Assembly: GCA_900757655.1 (NCBI GenBank)
Contig: CAAEOT010000039.1
Location: forward strand, 1 to 64,000
Source of the DNA: an uncultured Oscillospiraceae bacterium
GTDB lineage: Bacteria; Bacillota; Clostridia; Oscillospirales; Oscillospiraceae
Length of the DNA stretch: 64,000 nucleotides
Direction: 5' to 3'
Shown here: one piece after another, positions 26,102-33,757 of the stretch
Numbering within the stretch: the stretch's first letter is position 1
Layout of the letters: the number at the start of each line of letters is the position of its first letter
Notes under the pieces: model-generated
The model's database searches: none
What the model was told of the DNA's origin: nothing
Seen by the model: the letters and a program-made list of their open reading frames with translations, nothing else
Position numbers and translations under genes: made by a program

Positions 26102-26977
26102 ATGGAGAGCAAACGCCGTTTCGGTGACCGTAAGGACGGCCGCCTGATCCAGTCTCTCGCGCCGTTTTACAAGTTCATGCCCTACATCATGCCCACGAAG
26201 AACGACGCCTGCAATCAGTTTGAGGACTGCATCGAGATCACGAACACCGACCGCTGGCTGCGGCAGAAGCGCCTCGAGGGCTACAAGGGTCTCGGCTACC
26301 TGCACCTGTTCATCGCGGCCTACATCCGCATGGTCTCCCTCCGCCCCGGCATCAACCGCTTCGTGGCCGGCCGGCGCATCTATGCACGCAACAACATCGA
26401 GGTCGTGCTGACCGTGCGCCGCAGCATGTCCACCACCTCGAACGAGACGACCATCAAGGCCGTCTTTGCCCCGACGGACACGATCTTCGACGTCTACCGC
26501 AAGATGAACGAGAAGATCGACGAGATCAAGTTCGGCGGCGAGGACAACAACACCGAGCAGGTCGCCGGCGCACTGCTGAAGCTGCCGCGTTTCCTGCTGC
26601 GCTTCGCCATCGGCTGCCTGCGCGTGATGGATTACTTCGGCATCATCCCGCAGAAGCTGCTCGACGCCAGCCCCTTCCATGGCTCAATGATCATCACCGA
26701 CATGGGCTCGCTCGGCATCCCGCCGATCTATCACCACCTGTACAACTTCGGCAACCTGCCGATGTTCATCGCCTTCGGCGCCAAGCGCAAGGCGGTCGAA
26801 CTCGACCGCGAGGGCAAGCCGGTCGAGCGCAAGTACATCGACTTCATGGCCGTCATGGACGAGCGCGTGTGCGACGGGTACTATTACGCCTCCTCATTCA
26901 AGTATATGAAGATGTATATGCACAACCCGGCGCTGCTGGAAGTCCCGCCCGAGAAAGTGGTCGAGGATCTGTTCTGA
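26102..26977 (+). CDS. Stand-alone 2-oxoacid dehydrogenase E2 (acyltransferase)-like protein without the catalytic His
   Basis: 291 aa from ATG 26102, with GGAGG upstream; the frame is open to 26024 but the promoter lies inside that stretch. The fold pattern matches the catalytic domain of E2/chloramphenicol acetyltransferase proteins: long first helix, PGINRFVAGRRIY strand, SMIITDMGSLGIP and, near the C-terminus, VMDERVCDGYYYA. The active-site motif of E2 is DHRVVDG; here the His is Glu254 (DERVCDG). No lipoyl or E1-binding domains are present and no E1/E3 gene is near. The protein may bind an acyl-CoA or have a changed chemistry. It is transcribed alone. Confidence 0.75.
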   Translation: MESKRRFGDRKDGRLIQSLAPFYKFMPYIMPTKNDACNQFEDCIEITNTDRWLRQKRLEGYKGLGYLHLFIAAYIRMVSLRPGINRFVAGRRIYARNNIEVVLTVRRSMSTTSNETTIKAVFAPTDTIFDVYRKMNEKIDEIKFGGEDNNTEQVAGALLKLPRFLLRFAIGCLRVMDYFGIIPQKLLDASPFHGSMIITDMGSLGIPPIYHHLYNFGNLPMFIAFGAKRKAVELDREGKPVERKYIDFMAVMDERVCDGYYYASSFKYMKMYMHNPALLEVPPEKVVEDLF

Positions 26978-27135
26978 GCATCGATAATCGATACATATGG
27001 AAAACCTCCTGCTGTGCAGGAGGTTTTTTGTATTTGTCCGGGCAGCGCCTCCGGCGCCGGCCGGACCGCACGCGCAGCCGAACACAGCAGCAACATGATG
27101 AGCATGACAAAGATCACAAAGCGGAGCTTCTTCAC
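26884..27135 (-). CDS. Possible small exported protein, 3' part doubtful
   Basis: GTG 27135 has AAAGGAGG eight bases upstream. The product begins with a good signal peptide (KKLRFVIFVMLIMLLLCSAARA), then a short Pro/Ala stretch. After ~38 residues the frame runs through the terminator of the converging gene and antisense into its coding region, so the C-terminal half is unlikely to be selected. It is either a short secreted peptide whose stop has been lost or a decayed gene. Confidence 0.3.
   Translation of the reverse strand: MKKLRFVIFVMLIMLLLCSAARAVRPAPEALPGQIQKTSCTAGGFPYVSIIDAQNRSSTTFSGGTSSSAGLCIYIFIYLNEEA
27001..27030 (+). terminator. Terminator of the acyltransferase-like gene
   Basis: AAAACCTCCTGC-TGT-GCAGGAGGTTTT followed by further T. 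Strong intrinsic terminator. Confidence 0.95.
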
Positions 27136-27239
27136 CGATCCATCCTCCTTTGCTTTCGTTTGACACCAGTATACACAGCCGCCGCGAAAAAAGCCGTCAC
27201 ATCCTGGCGGCGGACAGAAAACTTTGCGGAGACAAGGTT

Positions 27240-27276
27240 CCCCCGGCGCGGAGTGAGCCCGTGCCGGGGGATTTTT
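27240..27276 (+). terminator. Terminator-like hairpin
   Basis: CCCCCGGC (27240-27247) pairs with GCCGGGGG (27263-27270), followed by ATTTTT on the plus strand. No plus-strand gene ends here, so its purpose is unclear. Confidence 0.4.
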
Positions 27277-27303
27277 ACGCATTCAGGGAAACGCGATGCA
27301 CCG

Positions 27304-27338
27304 CGAAAAAACAGGGCCATCCGTCCGGATGGCCCTGT
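27304..27338 (-). terminator. Terminator of prfC
   Basis: On the minus strand ACAGGGCCATCCG-GA-CGGATGGCCCTGT is followed by TTTTTT, directly after the prfC stop. Confidence 0.9.
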
Positions 27339-27344
27339 GTGATC

Positions 27345-28949
27345 TTATGCCTCGTCGTCCTGATTCGTGCTGAACTCCGCCAGCGTCAGGCCGGGGTTTT
27401 TCTGCTCCGCCCAGCGGATGCTCCACTCATTGTTGAAAATGAGCAGGTTGTGGCCGCGGAAGTCCTGCACCCACTTCGTATCCGAGGCGAGGTTGAGCGC
27501 CGTGGGGTCGGTGCCCTCGCTCGTGATCCAGCGGATATAGGAATACGACAGGTCGCGGCGGCGGATGTCGATGTTGTACTCGTTCTTGAGGCGGTACTCC
27601 AGCACCTCGAACTGCAGCACGCCGACCGCGCCGACGATGACCTCCTCCATGCCGCTGTTCGGCTCGTGGAAGATCTGGATGGCGCCCTCCTGCGCGATCT
27701 GGGTGACACCCTTGACAAACTGCTTGCGTTTCATGGTGTCCACCTGCGAGATGACGGAAAAATGCTCCGGCGCAAACGTGGGGATGCCCTCGAAGCGCAC
27801 GCGCAGCTTCGGGTCGCAGATCGTGTCGCCGATGGAGAAGATGCCAGGGTCGAACACACCGATGATGTCGCCGGCGTAGGCCTCATTGATGATCGCGCGC
27901 TCCTGCGCCATGAGCTGCTGCGGCTGCGCAAGCTTGAGCGTCTTGCCGCCCTGCACGTGCAGGTACTCATGGTCGCGCTCGAACTTGCCCGAGCAGATGC
28001 GCATGAAGGCGATGCGGTCGCGGTGGGCCTTATTCATGTTCGCCTGAATTTTGAACACGAATGCGGAAAACGCCGGCTGCATCGGGTCGACCACGCCGTC
28101 AGCCGTCGTGCGCGGCAGCGGCGGCATCGTCATGTGCAGGAAGTTTTCCAGAAACGGCTCGACGCCGAAATTCGTCAGCGCAGAGCCGAAAAACACCGGA
28201 CTGAGCCGGCCGGCGCGCACCTCGTCGAGATCGAAGGCGTAGCCCGCGCCGTCGAGCAGTTCGATGTCCTCGGTCAGCTTTTCACGCTGGCGCGGACCGA
28301 TCAGCTCGTCGAGCCGGTCAACATCCGTGAGCTCGCACTCGATGGGGCGGATCTTGTTCTGCCCGCGGTGAAACTCCTGAAACGCGAGGATCTCGCGGCG
28401 GTCGCGGTCGAACACGCCCTTGAAATCGTGCCCGCAGCCGATGGGCCAGTTGACCGGATAGGTGCCGATGCCGAACTCATTTTCCAGCTGCTCCATGAGC
28501 TCGAACGGATCGCGGGCCTCGCGGTCGAGCTTGTTGATGAATGTGAAGATTGGGATGTGGCGCATGGCGCAGATCTTGAAGAGCTTGCGCGTCTGCGGCT
28601 CGATGCCCTTGGCCGCGTCGATGACCATGACGGCGCTGTCCGCTGCCATGAGCGTGCGGTACGTGTCCTCCGAAAAGTCCTGGTGGCCCGGGGTGTCGAG
28701 GATGTTGATGCAATAGCCCTCGTATTCAAACTGCATGACCGACGACGTGATGGAGATGCCGCGCTGCTTTTCGAGCTCCATCCAGTCCGAGACCGCGTGG
28801 CGCGCGGTCGCCTTGCCCTTGACCGATCCGGCGAGCTGGATGGCCCCGCCGTACAGCAGCAGCTTTTCCGTGAGCGTCGTCTTGCCGGCGTCCGGGTGCG
28901 AGATGATCGCAAAGGTCCGGCGGCGCTCGATTTCCTGTTTCAGATCCAT
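27345..28949 (-). CDS. prfC: Peptide chain release factor 3
   Basis: 534 aa from ATG 28949 (GAGGAG six bases upstream). GTPase that recycles RF1/RF2 after termination. The G motifs are intact: SHPDAGKTT (G1), RGISITSSV (G2), DTPGHQD (G3) and NKLD (G4); the RF3-specific ERRRTFAIISHPD and the C-terminal domain (EVIVGAVGVLQFEVLEYRL) follow. It is transcribed alone from a good promoter and ends at a strong terminator. RF3 is patchily distributed in Bacillota, so its presence is informative. Confidence 0.96.
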   Translation of the reverse strand: MDLKQEIERRRTFAIISHPDAGKTTLTEKLLLYGGAIQLAGSVKGKATARHAVSDWMELEKQRGISITSSVMQFEYEGYCINILDTPGHQDFSEDTYRTLMAADSAVMVIDAAKGIEPQTRKLFKICAMRHIPIFTFINKLDREARDPFELMEQLENEFGIGTYPVNWPIGCGHDFKGVFDRDRREILAFQEFHRGQNKIRPIECELTDVDRLDELIGPRQREKLTEDIELLDGAGYAFDLDEVRAGRLSPVFFGSALTNFGVEPFLENFLHMTMPPLPRTTADGVVDPMQPAFSAFVFKIQANMNKAHRDRIAFMRICSGKFERDHEYLHVQGGKTLKLAQPQQLMAQERAIINEAYAGDIIGVFDPGIFSIGDTICDPKLRVRFEGIPTFAPEHFSVISQVDTMKRKQFVKGVTQIAQEGAIQIFHEPNSGMEEVIVGAVGVLQFEVLEYRLKNEYNIDIRRRDLSYSYIRWITSEGTDPTALNLASDTKWVQDFRGHNLLIFNNEWSIRWAEQKNPGLTLAEFSTNQDDEA

Positions 28950-28990
28950 AGTCCGCTCCTCTATTGTCCTTTCGAATATCAAACTTAGAT

Positions 28991-29019
28991 AGTATACCCG
29001 ATTTTTCCCGAGAGTGCAA
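28991..29019 (-). promoter_or_regulatory. Promoter of prfC
   Basis: Minus strand TTGCAC (29014-29019), 17 bp, TATACT (28991-28996). Confidence 0.85.
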
Positions 29020-29033
29020 CAAAAACCTACCCG

Positions 29034-30266
29034 TCAGGCCGTCTGTTCACGCAGATAGAGCGTGAGCGTGGCGAGGAAGATGTCCCTGGCGTCGTAGCGC
29101 GGCGTGAGTGGGGCCAGCTGCGTGAAGAAATGCTCGCTGCCCAGCGACGCGCACAGCGCGTGCGCGCGCTCGAGTGCCGGGGTATCCTCGTCCTCCGCCA
29201 GACGCATGGCCAGCTCCGGCAGCAGGAGTTTTAGGTCGTAGATCTCCCCGCGCGGGTAGGTATATGCCTCCAGCACGCACTCCACGCCCGCGAGCGCGCA
29301 GTCCGTCAGGCCGCTGCGCTGATCGCCGAGGATGCGGTCGGTCAGCGGCGTGTCGCTGCGGAAAAAGTCCAGCATGGAGTCCGGCGGCGTCAGCTCCCGG
29401 CGCAGCAGCCACAGCAGATAGTCGCGCGCGACGCCCTCGAGCAGCGTCTGCCCATCGGGCTCGAACGTGTAGGTATGGCCGATATGGCTGCCGAGCACAC
29501 GCAGCGTGTCCGTATAGCCAAGGGCAATGCTGCGGCGCAGCGCGTCGGGGTCAAACTCCAGCAGCTTGCCCAGCGGCTCCGCCGGGGCGATATAGGTCAC
29601 GAGCGGGTGGTTGGTGTATTTTTTCTCCGGTGTCTCCGGCTTGAGGCCGATGGCGATGACGCGGTCAGCGCCGAGGCGAAACGCCGTGCTGATCGGCAGA
29701 TTGTCCGAGTACGCGCCGTCGAGATAATTCTGCCCGTCGATCTCGCACATCGGGAACATCGGAAAGCACGCCGACGACGCAAGGATCCACTGCGGCAGGT
29801 AGCCGGGCGCAATGTCCTGCTTGCGCACCTCGACCGGCTGGAACGACGGGAAGCGCGCCGTCATGAGTCCGAAATCCACCGGCGAGGCGAAAAAGCGCGC
29901 CTCGTCGAGATATTGGTGCACGAGCGCGCGGTAGGGCGTGATGTCCGCCGTGCGGCGGTTGAGATCCGCCCAGTCCCTGACGCGCGCGACGAGCTGCTCC
30001 GGGTGCTCGGCCAGCGCCGCCAGCTCGCGCTTTTCGTGCGGCGTGGCATCGGCCCGTTCGAGCATGATCTGCTCTTCCGTGATGTGCGTCCAGAGCTCCC
30101 ACGCGCGGTCAAAATCGTCCTGCACCATCAGTGCCGCCGTGACCGAGCCGATGGACGTGCCCGTGACGATGTCAAACGGGATGCCCAGCTCCCGCATCGC
30201 CTTCCACGCGCCGACCTGATATGCGCCCTTCGTGCCGCCGCCGGCCAGCGCGATCGCCTGCTTCAT
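29034..30266 (-). CDS. Patatin-like phospholipase
   Basis: 410 aa; ATG 30266 with AAGGAGG. Lipid acyl hydrolase with the Ser-Asp dyad: oxyanion loop GGGTKGAYQVG near the start, nucleophile elbow GTSIG (~residue 40), and YLDGAYSDNLP containing the catalytic Asp (~residue 187). No signal peptide, so it is intracellular. The C-terminal ~170 residues, including the RELTPPDSMLDFFRSDTPLTDR region, are an unassigned helical extension. Single gene with its own promoter. Confidence 0.9.
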   Translation of the reverse strand: MKQAIALAGGGTKGAYQVGAWKAMRELGIPFDIVTGTSIGSVTAALMVQDDFDRAWELWTHITEEQIMLERADATPHEKRELAALAEHPEQLVARVRDWADLNRRTADITPYRALVHQYLDEARFFASPVDFGLMTARFPSFQPVEVRKQDIAPGYLPQWILASSACFPMFPMCEIDGQNYLDGAYSDNLPISTAFRLGADRVIAIGLKPETPEKKYTNHPLVTYIAPAEPLGKLLEFDPDALRRSIALGYTDTLRVLGSHIGHTYTFEPDGQTLLEGVARDYLLWLLRRELTPPDSMLDFFRSDTPLTDRILGDQRSGLTDCALAGVECVLEAYTYPRGEIYDLKLLLPELAMRLAEDEDTPALERAHALCASLGSEHFFTQLAPLTPRYDARDIFLATLTLYLREQTA

Positions 30267-30296
30267 GGTACATTCCTCCTTGATTCCTGAATTTAT

Positions 30297-30326
30297 AGTT
30301 TACACGCAGCGGATGCGAAAAGTCAA
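30297..30326 (-). promoter_or_regulatory. Promoter of the patatin gene
   Basis: Minus strand TTGACT (30321-30326), 18 bp, TAAACT (30297-30302). Confidence 0.55.
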
Positions 30327-30340
30327 TTCCAAACAAGAAG

Positions 30341-30367
30341 CACCGGAGGACAGCCCGTCCTCCGGTG
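30341..30367 (-). terminator. Terminator of the YgjP-like peptidase gene
   Basis: CACCGGAGGAC pairs with GTCCTCCGGTG across a five-base loop; on the minus strand it is followed by CTTCTTGTTT. Confidence 0.75.
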
Positions 30368-30374
30368 TGCATTT

Positions 30375-30887
30375 TCATGCCCGCAGCAGGGCGCGGCGGG
30401 CCTTCCAGTCCGGCAGATAGCGCGCGATGAGCGCATAAAACTCCGCGCCATGATTCATATAGCGCAGGTGCGCAAGCTCATGCACGACGACGTAGTCGAT
30501 CGCCTCCGGCGGGTACTGCATCAGCCGCCATGAAAAGCAGATGTGCCCCTGCGAGCTGCAGCTGCCAAAGCGCGTGCGCGCGCCCGTGATGCGCACCTGC
30601 GTCGGGTAGAGGCCCATCCACTCGGAATAGTACGCCACGCGCTGCGGCAGGCAGGCTTTCGCCTGCCGGATGTAGGCCGCCCGCTCGGCGTCCGTCGGCT
30701 CCGGGTGCGCGGCGGCGCGGGCCTCCTGTTTGGCCAGTCCGCGTGCGATCCAGTCGGCGTGCGACGCAACAAAGCGGTCGATCGTGGCCTGGGATGTCCG
30801 GTACGGCGCGCGCACGATCACGCGCCCGCCGCGCAGCTCGAGCGCCAATGTGCGGCGGCCGGAGCGAATGAGTTCATACGGCTGCAT
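30375..30887 (-). CDS. YgjP-like (DUF45) metal-dependent hydrolase
   Basis: 170 aa; ATG 30887. It contains the zinc-peptidase helix VVHELAHLRYMNHGAEFY (HExxH plus a downstream H/E), preceded by the conserved TRFGSCSSQGHICFSWRL region of the M48-like YgjP family. Usually ~230 aa; here the N-terminal part is short. Substrate unknown. It is divergent from the endonuclease IV gene. Confidence 0.85.
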   Translation of the reverse strand: MQPYELIRSGRRTLALELRGGRVIVRAPYRTSQATIDRFVASHADWIARGLAKQEARAAAHPEPTDAERAAYIRQAKACLPQRVAYYSEWMGLYPTQVRITGARTRFGSCSSQGHICFSWRLMQYPPEAIDYVVVHELAHLRYMNHGAEFYALIARYLPDWKARRALLRA

Positions 30888-30939
30888 TGCCTATCCCCCC
30901 TTGGGGACAGCATACACCATCCGCGGCACGGTGGCAAGC

Positions 30940-30968
30940 TTGGCAGCCGCCGCGCGATGTGCTATGAT
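30940..30968 (+). promoter_or_regulatory. Promoter of nfo
   Basis: TTGGCA (30940-30945), 17 bp, TATGAT (30963-30968), 29 bases before the ATG. Confidence 0.7.
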
Positions 30969-30997
30969 GGTGGCATCCATTCTTTTGAGGTGATCGT

Positions 30998-31828
30998 ATG
31001 TTCCGGATCGGCTGTCACATTTCCTCCGCCGGCGGATATCTCGCCATGGCAAAGCGCGCGGAGGCGCTGGGCGCAAACACGTTTGCGTTCTTCACGCGCA
31101 ATCCCCGCGGCGGCAGCGCCAAGGCCATTGAGGACGCAGACATCACAGCCTTTCACGCCGAGTGTGCCCGCGCGGGCATCGACCGGCTGGTCGCGCACGC
31201 ACCCTACACGCTCAACCCCTGCGCGGCCAAGCCGAACGTGGCAGAGTTTGCGCGCATGGCCTTTTCCGACGACCTGCAGCGCATGGAGCACACACCCGGA
31301 CAGCTCTATAACTTTCACCCCGGCAGCCACGTCGGGCAGGGCATCGACGCGGGCATCGAGAAGATCGCCGCGCTGCTCAATGAGGTCCTCTTCCCCGGCA
31401 TGACCACGACCGTCCTACTCGAGACCATGGCCGGAAAAGGCAGCGAGGTCGGCGGCCGCTTTGAGCAGCTGCGCGCCATCATCGACCACGTGCAGCTGCA
31501 GGAGCACGTCGGCGTGTGCCTCGACACGTGCCACGTCTGGGACGCGGGGTATGACATTGCCGGCGACCTTGACGGCGTGCTTGCGGAGTTTGACCGCGTG
31601 ATCGGGCTCGGGCGCCTGTATGCCGTGCACCTCAACAACAGCCTCAATCCCTGCGGCAGCCACAAGGACCGGCACGCAAAGCTGCTCGACGGCTGCATCC
31701 CGCCGGAGGCGCTCGTGCGCGTCACCCGGCACCCGGCGCTGGCGGGGCTTCCGTTCATCCTCGAGACGCCGAACGACGACACCGGGTACGCGCAGGAGAT
31801 CGCATGGCTGCGCGCGGCGCAAAAATGA
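30998..31828 (+). CDS. nfo: Endonuclease IV (AP endonuclease)
   Basis: 276 aa; GAGGTG upstream of ATG 30998. Cuts DNA at abasic sites in base-excision repair. TIM-barrel motifs and metal ligands: GCHISSAGG, NTFAFFTRNPRG, FHPGSHVGQG, LLETMAGKGSEVGG, GVCLDTCHVWDAGYD, LNNSLNPCGSHKDRH. All are in the family's order; length is normal. Confidence 0.96.
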   Translation: MFRIGCHISSAGGYLAMAKRAEALGANTFAFFTRNPRGGSAKAIEDADITAFHAECARAGIDRLVAHAPYTLNPCAAKPNVAEFARMAFSDDLQRMEHTPGQLYNFHPGSHVGQGIDAGIEKIAALLNEVLFPGMTTTVLLETMAGKGSEVGGRFEQLRAIIDHVQLQEHVGVCLDTCHVWDAGYDIAGDLDGVLAEFDRVIGLGRLYAVHLNNSLNPCGSHKDRHAKLLDGCIPPEALVRVTRHPALAGLPFILETPNDDTGYAQEIAWLRAAQK

Positions 31829-31933
31829 GCGGCGCAAAACGTTCACTGTCCTGATTATTGGACTTTGCATGTGCTATGCTGTGATAAAAGGGAGAAAACA
31901 GAAACACAACATGGACATGGGAGGAGAAAAATC

Positions 31934-32239
31934 ATGACCCTGCGAACGTACATTGACCACGCGATCCGAGACGGTGCCACCTTTGACGCCGTCATCTGCG
32001 GCTGCGACGTGCAGCAGACCTTCTGCTGGCAGCCGGATATGTGCATCACGGATGCCTGCGAGGCGGAGTACCGCCCGCTGCTCGACGCGGAGATCCGCAT
32101 TCTGGCCGCCGCACCGGGCGAGCGGTTTTCCATCATCGAGATCTGCACGGACAGGCTCTTTCTCGGCGACGCCTTTTCGCAGTGCGCGGCGGGCTACTGC
32201 AGCCCGCGCGAGTACCGGCGGCTGTTTCGCGCCGGATAA
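31934..32239 (+). CDS. Small hypothetical protein (101 aa)
   Basis: ATG 31934 with GGGAGGAG a few bases upstream. Acidic and Cys-containing (VICGCDVQQTF, DMCITDACEAEY, CAAGYCSPREYR), no membrane segment and no family I know. It sits between nfo and a ThrE-like exporter and ends before a stable hairpin, so it is likely a single-gene unit. Confidence 0.6.
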   Translation: MTLRTYIDHAIRDGATFDAVICGCDVQQTFCWQPDMCITDACEAEYRPLLDAEIRILAAAPGERFSIIEICTDRLFLGDAFSQCAAGYCSPREYRRLFRAG

Positions 32240-32257
32240 TCGGATAGTCCCCAACCA

Positions 32258-32286
32258 CGACCCCGGAGTCTTTTGCTCCGGGGTCG
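32258..32286 (+). terminator. Hairpin after the 101-aa gene
   Basis: CGACCCCGGAG, seven-base loop, CTCCGGGGTCG. The T-run is poor, so termination may be partial. Confidence 0.55.
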
Positions 32287-32308
32287 CACATTTGCGTTGG
32301 GATGGTGC

Positions 32309-32337
32309 TTGACTTCCGGCGCACGCAAGACTACAAT
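32309..32337 (+). promoter_or_regulatory. Promoter of the ThrE-like gene
   Basis: TTGACT (32309-32314), 17 bp, TACAAT (32332-32337). Confidence 0.8.
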
Positions 32338-32371
32338 ACAGACCGTATTTTTAAAAAAGGCGTGAGATACA

Positions 32372-33700
32372 TTGCACCATCCGATCATCAAACCAAACCA
32401 TATGCAGATCCCATGGCATGACCCGATCCGGGATCAGAAAGAGCTGCCTGTCTCGCAGGCACCGCTGCCCATCCGGGCCGGCGTCGTCGGCCGGGTCGGG
32501 CTGCTGCTGCTTTCGTGCGGAACCGGCGCGTGGCGCGTGCGCAGCTCCATGAACGAACTGGCAGAGGCGCTCGGCCTGGTATGTGCCGCCGACATTGGGC
32601 TGCTGTCCATTGAATACACCTGCTCCGACGGCGAGAACAGCTTCTCGCAGACGCTGACGCTGACGGCAACCGGCGTCAACACCGCGAAGCTCGACCAGCT
32701 CGAGCGCTTCGTCAAGCGCTTTCCGCTCGACGGCGTGTATATGACTGCGGACGACCTGCACACCAAGCTCGACGAGATCGCACACACAGCCCCCGGCTAC
32801 TCTCCGCTCCAGCAGGGACTGGCGTCCGCGCTTGCCTGCGGCGCGTTCACATTCCTGCTCGGCGGCGGGCCGATCGAGATGCTGCTGGCCTTTCTGGGCG
32901 CGGGCGTCGGGCAGTATATCCGCGCGCGGCTGACACAGCGGCACCTGACGCTGTTTGGCTGCATCGCCCTGTCCGTTGCGGCGGCATGTCTGGTCTATGC
33001 CGGGCTGTTCCGGCTGGCATCGCTGCTCTTCCCCATCGAGGCGCAGCATCAGGCCGGATATATCTGCGCGATGCTGTTCATCATCCCAGGCTTCCCGTTC
33101 ATCACGAGCGGCATCGACATGGCGAAGCAGGATATGCGCTCCGGACTCGAACGGCTGGCCTACGCGATCATGATCGTCGTCGTGGCGACCTTGACCGCAT
33201 GGCTCATGGCGCTGCTGCTGCGGCTGCAGCCGATGGATTTCCTACCGCTGGGGCTTCCCGTCTGGGCGCGGATTTTGCTGCGGCTGGCGGCGAGCTTTTG
33301 CGGTGTATTCGGCTTCTCACTGATGTTCAACAGCCCGGTGAAGCTCGCATCCGTCGCTGCCGTGATCGGCGCGCTGTCGAACACGCTGCGGCTTGAACTC
33401 GTCAGTCTGGCCGGTTTCCCGCCGGCAGCAGCCGCATTTTTGGGTGCGCTGGCGGCCGGGCTGCTCGCCTCCGTGTATAAGCAGCGCTCGGGCTATCCGC
33501 GCATTACGATCACTGTGCCGTCGATCGTCATCATGGTGCCGGGGCTGTATTTCTACCGCGCCGTGTACGATCTGGGCACGATGAACCTGAGCGACAGCGC
33601 ATCGTGGCTCGTCGCCTCGCTGCTGATCGTCATTTCCCTGCCGCTGGGGCTGATCTGTGCGCGCATCCTCACGGACAGCAGCTTCCGCCGGTGCACATGA
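32372..33700 (+). CDS. ThrE-type threonine/serine exporter-like membrane protein
   Basis: About 442 aa from TTG 32372; an ATG at 32402 is the alternative, but neither has a strong ribosome binding site. The N-terminal ~125 residues are the cytosolic DUF1212 part (VGLLLLSCGTGAWRVRSSMNELAEALGL). About ten membrane helices follow, split into the DUF1212 transmembrane half and a DUF3815-like half (FIIPGFPFITSGIDMAKQDMRSG; PSIVIMVPGLYFYRAVYDLG). The fused single-chain form resembles ThrE of Corynebacterium; many Bacillota have the halves as two genes. Substrate is by family only. Confidence 0.82.
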   Translation: MHHPIIKPNHMQIPWHDPIRDQKELPVSQAPLPIRAGVVGRVGLLLLSCGTGAWRVRSSMNELAEALGLVCAADIGLLSIEYTCSDGENSFSQTLTLTATGVNTAKLDQLERFVKRFPLDGVYMTADDLHTKLDEIAHTAPGYSPLQQGLASALACGAFTFLLGGGPIEMLLAFLGAGVGQYIRARLTQRHLTLFGCIALSVAAACLVYAGLFRLASLLFPIEAQHQAGYICAMLFIIPGFPFITSGIDMAKQDMRSGLERLAYAIMIVVVATLTAWLMALLLRLQPMDFLPLGLPVWARILLRLAASFCGVFGFSLMFNSPVKLASVAAVIGALSNTLRLELVSLAGFPPAAAAFLGALAAGLLASVYKQRSGYPRITITVPSIVIMVPGLYFYRAVYDLGTMNLSDSASWLVASLLIVISLPLGLICARILTDSSFRRCT

Positions 33701-33710
33701 AAAAGGCATG

Positions 33711-33740
33711 AAAAAAGACCGCCGATCGGCGGTCTTTTTT
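33711..33740. terminator. Bidirectional terminator (30-bp perfect palindrome)
   Basis: AAAAAAGACCGCCGA then TCGGCGGTCTTTTTT, shared by the exporter gene and the converging metal-efflux operon. Confidence 0.95.
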
Positions 33741-33757
33741 CATGCAGAGATATCGGA

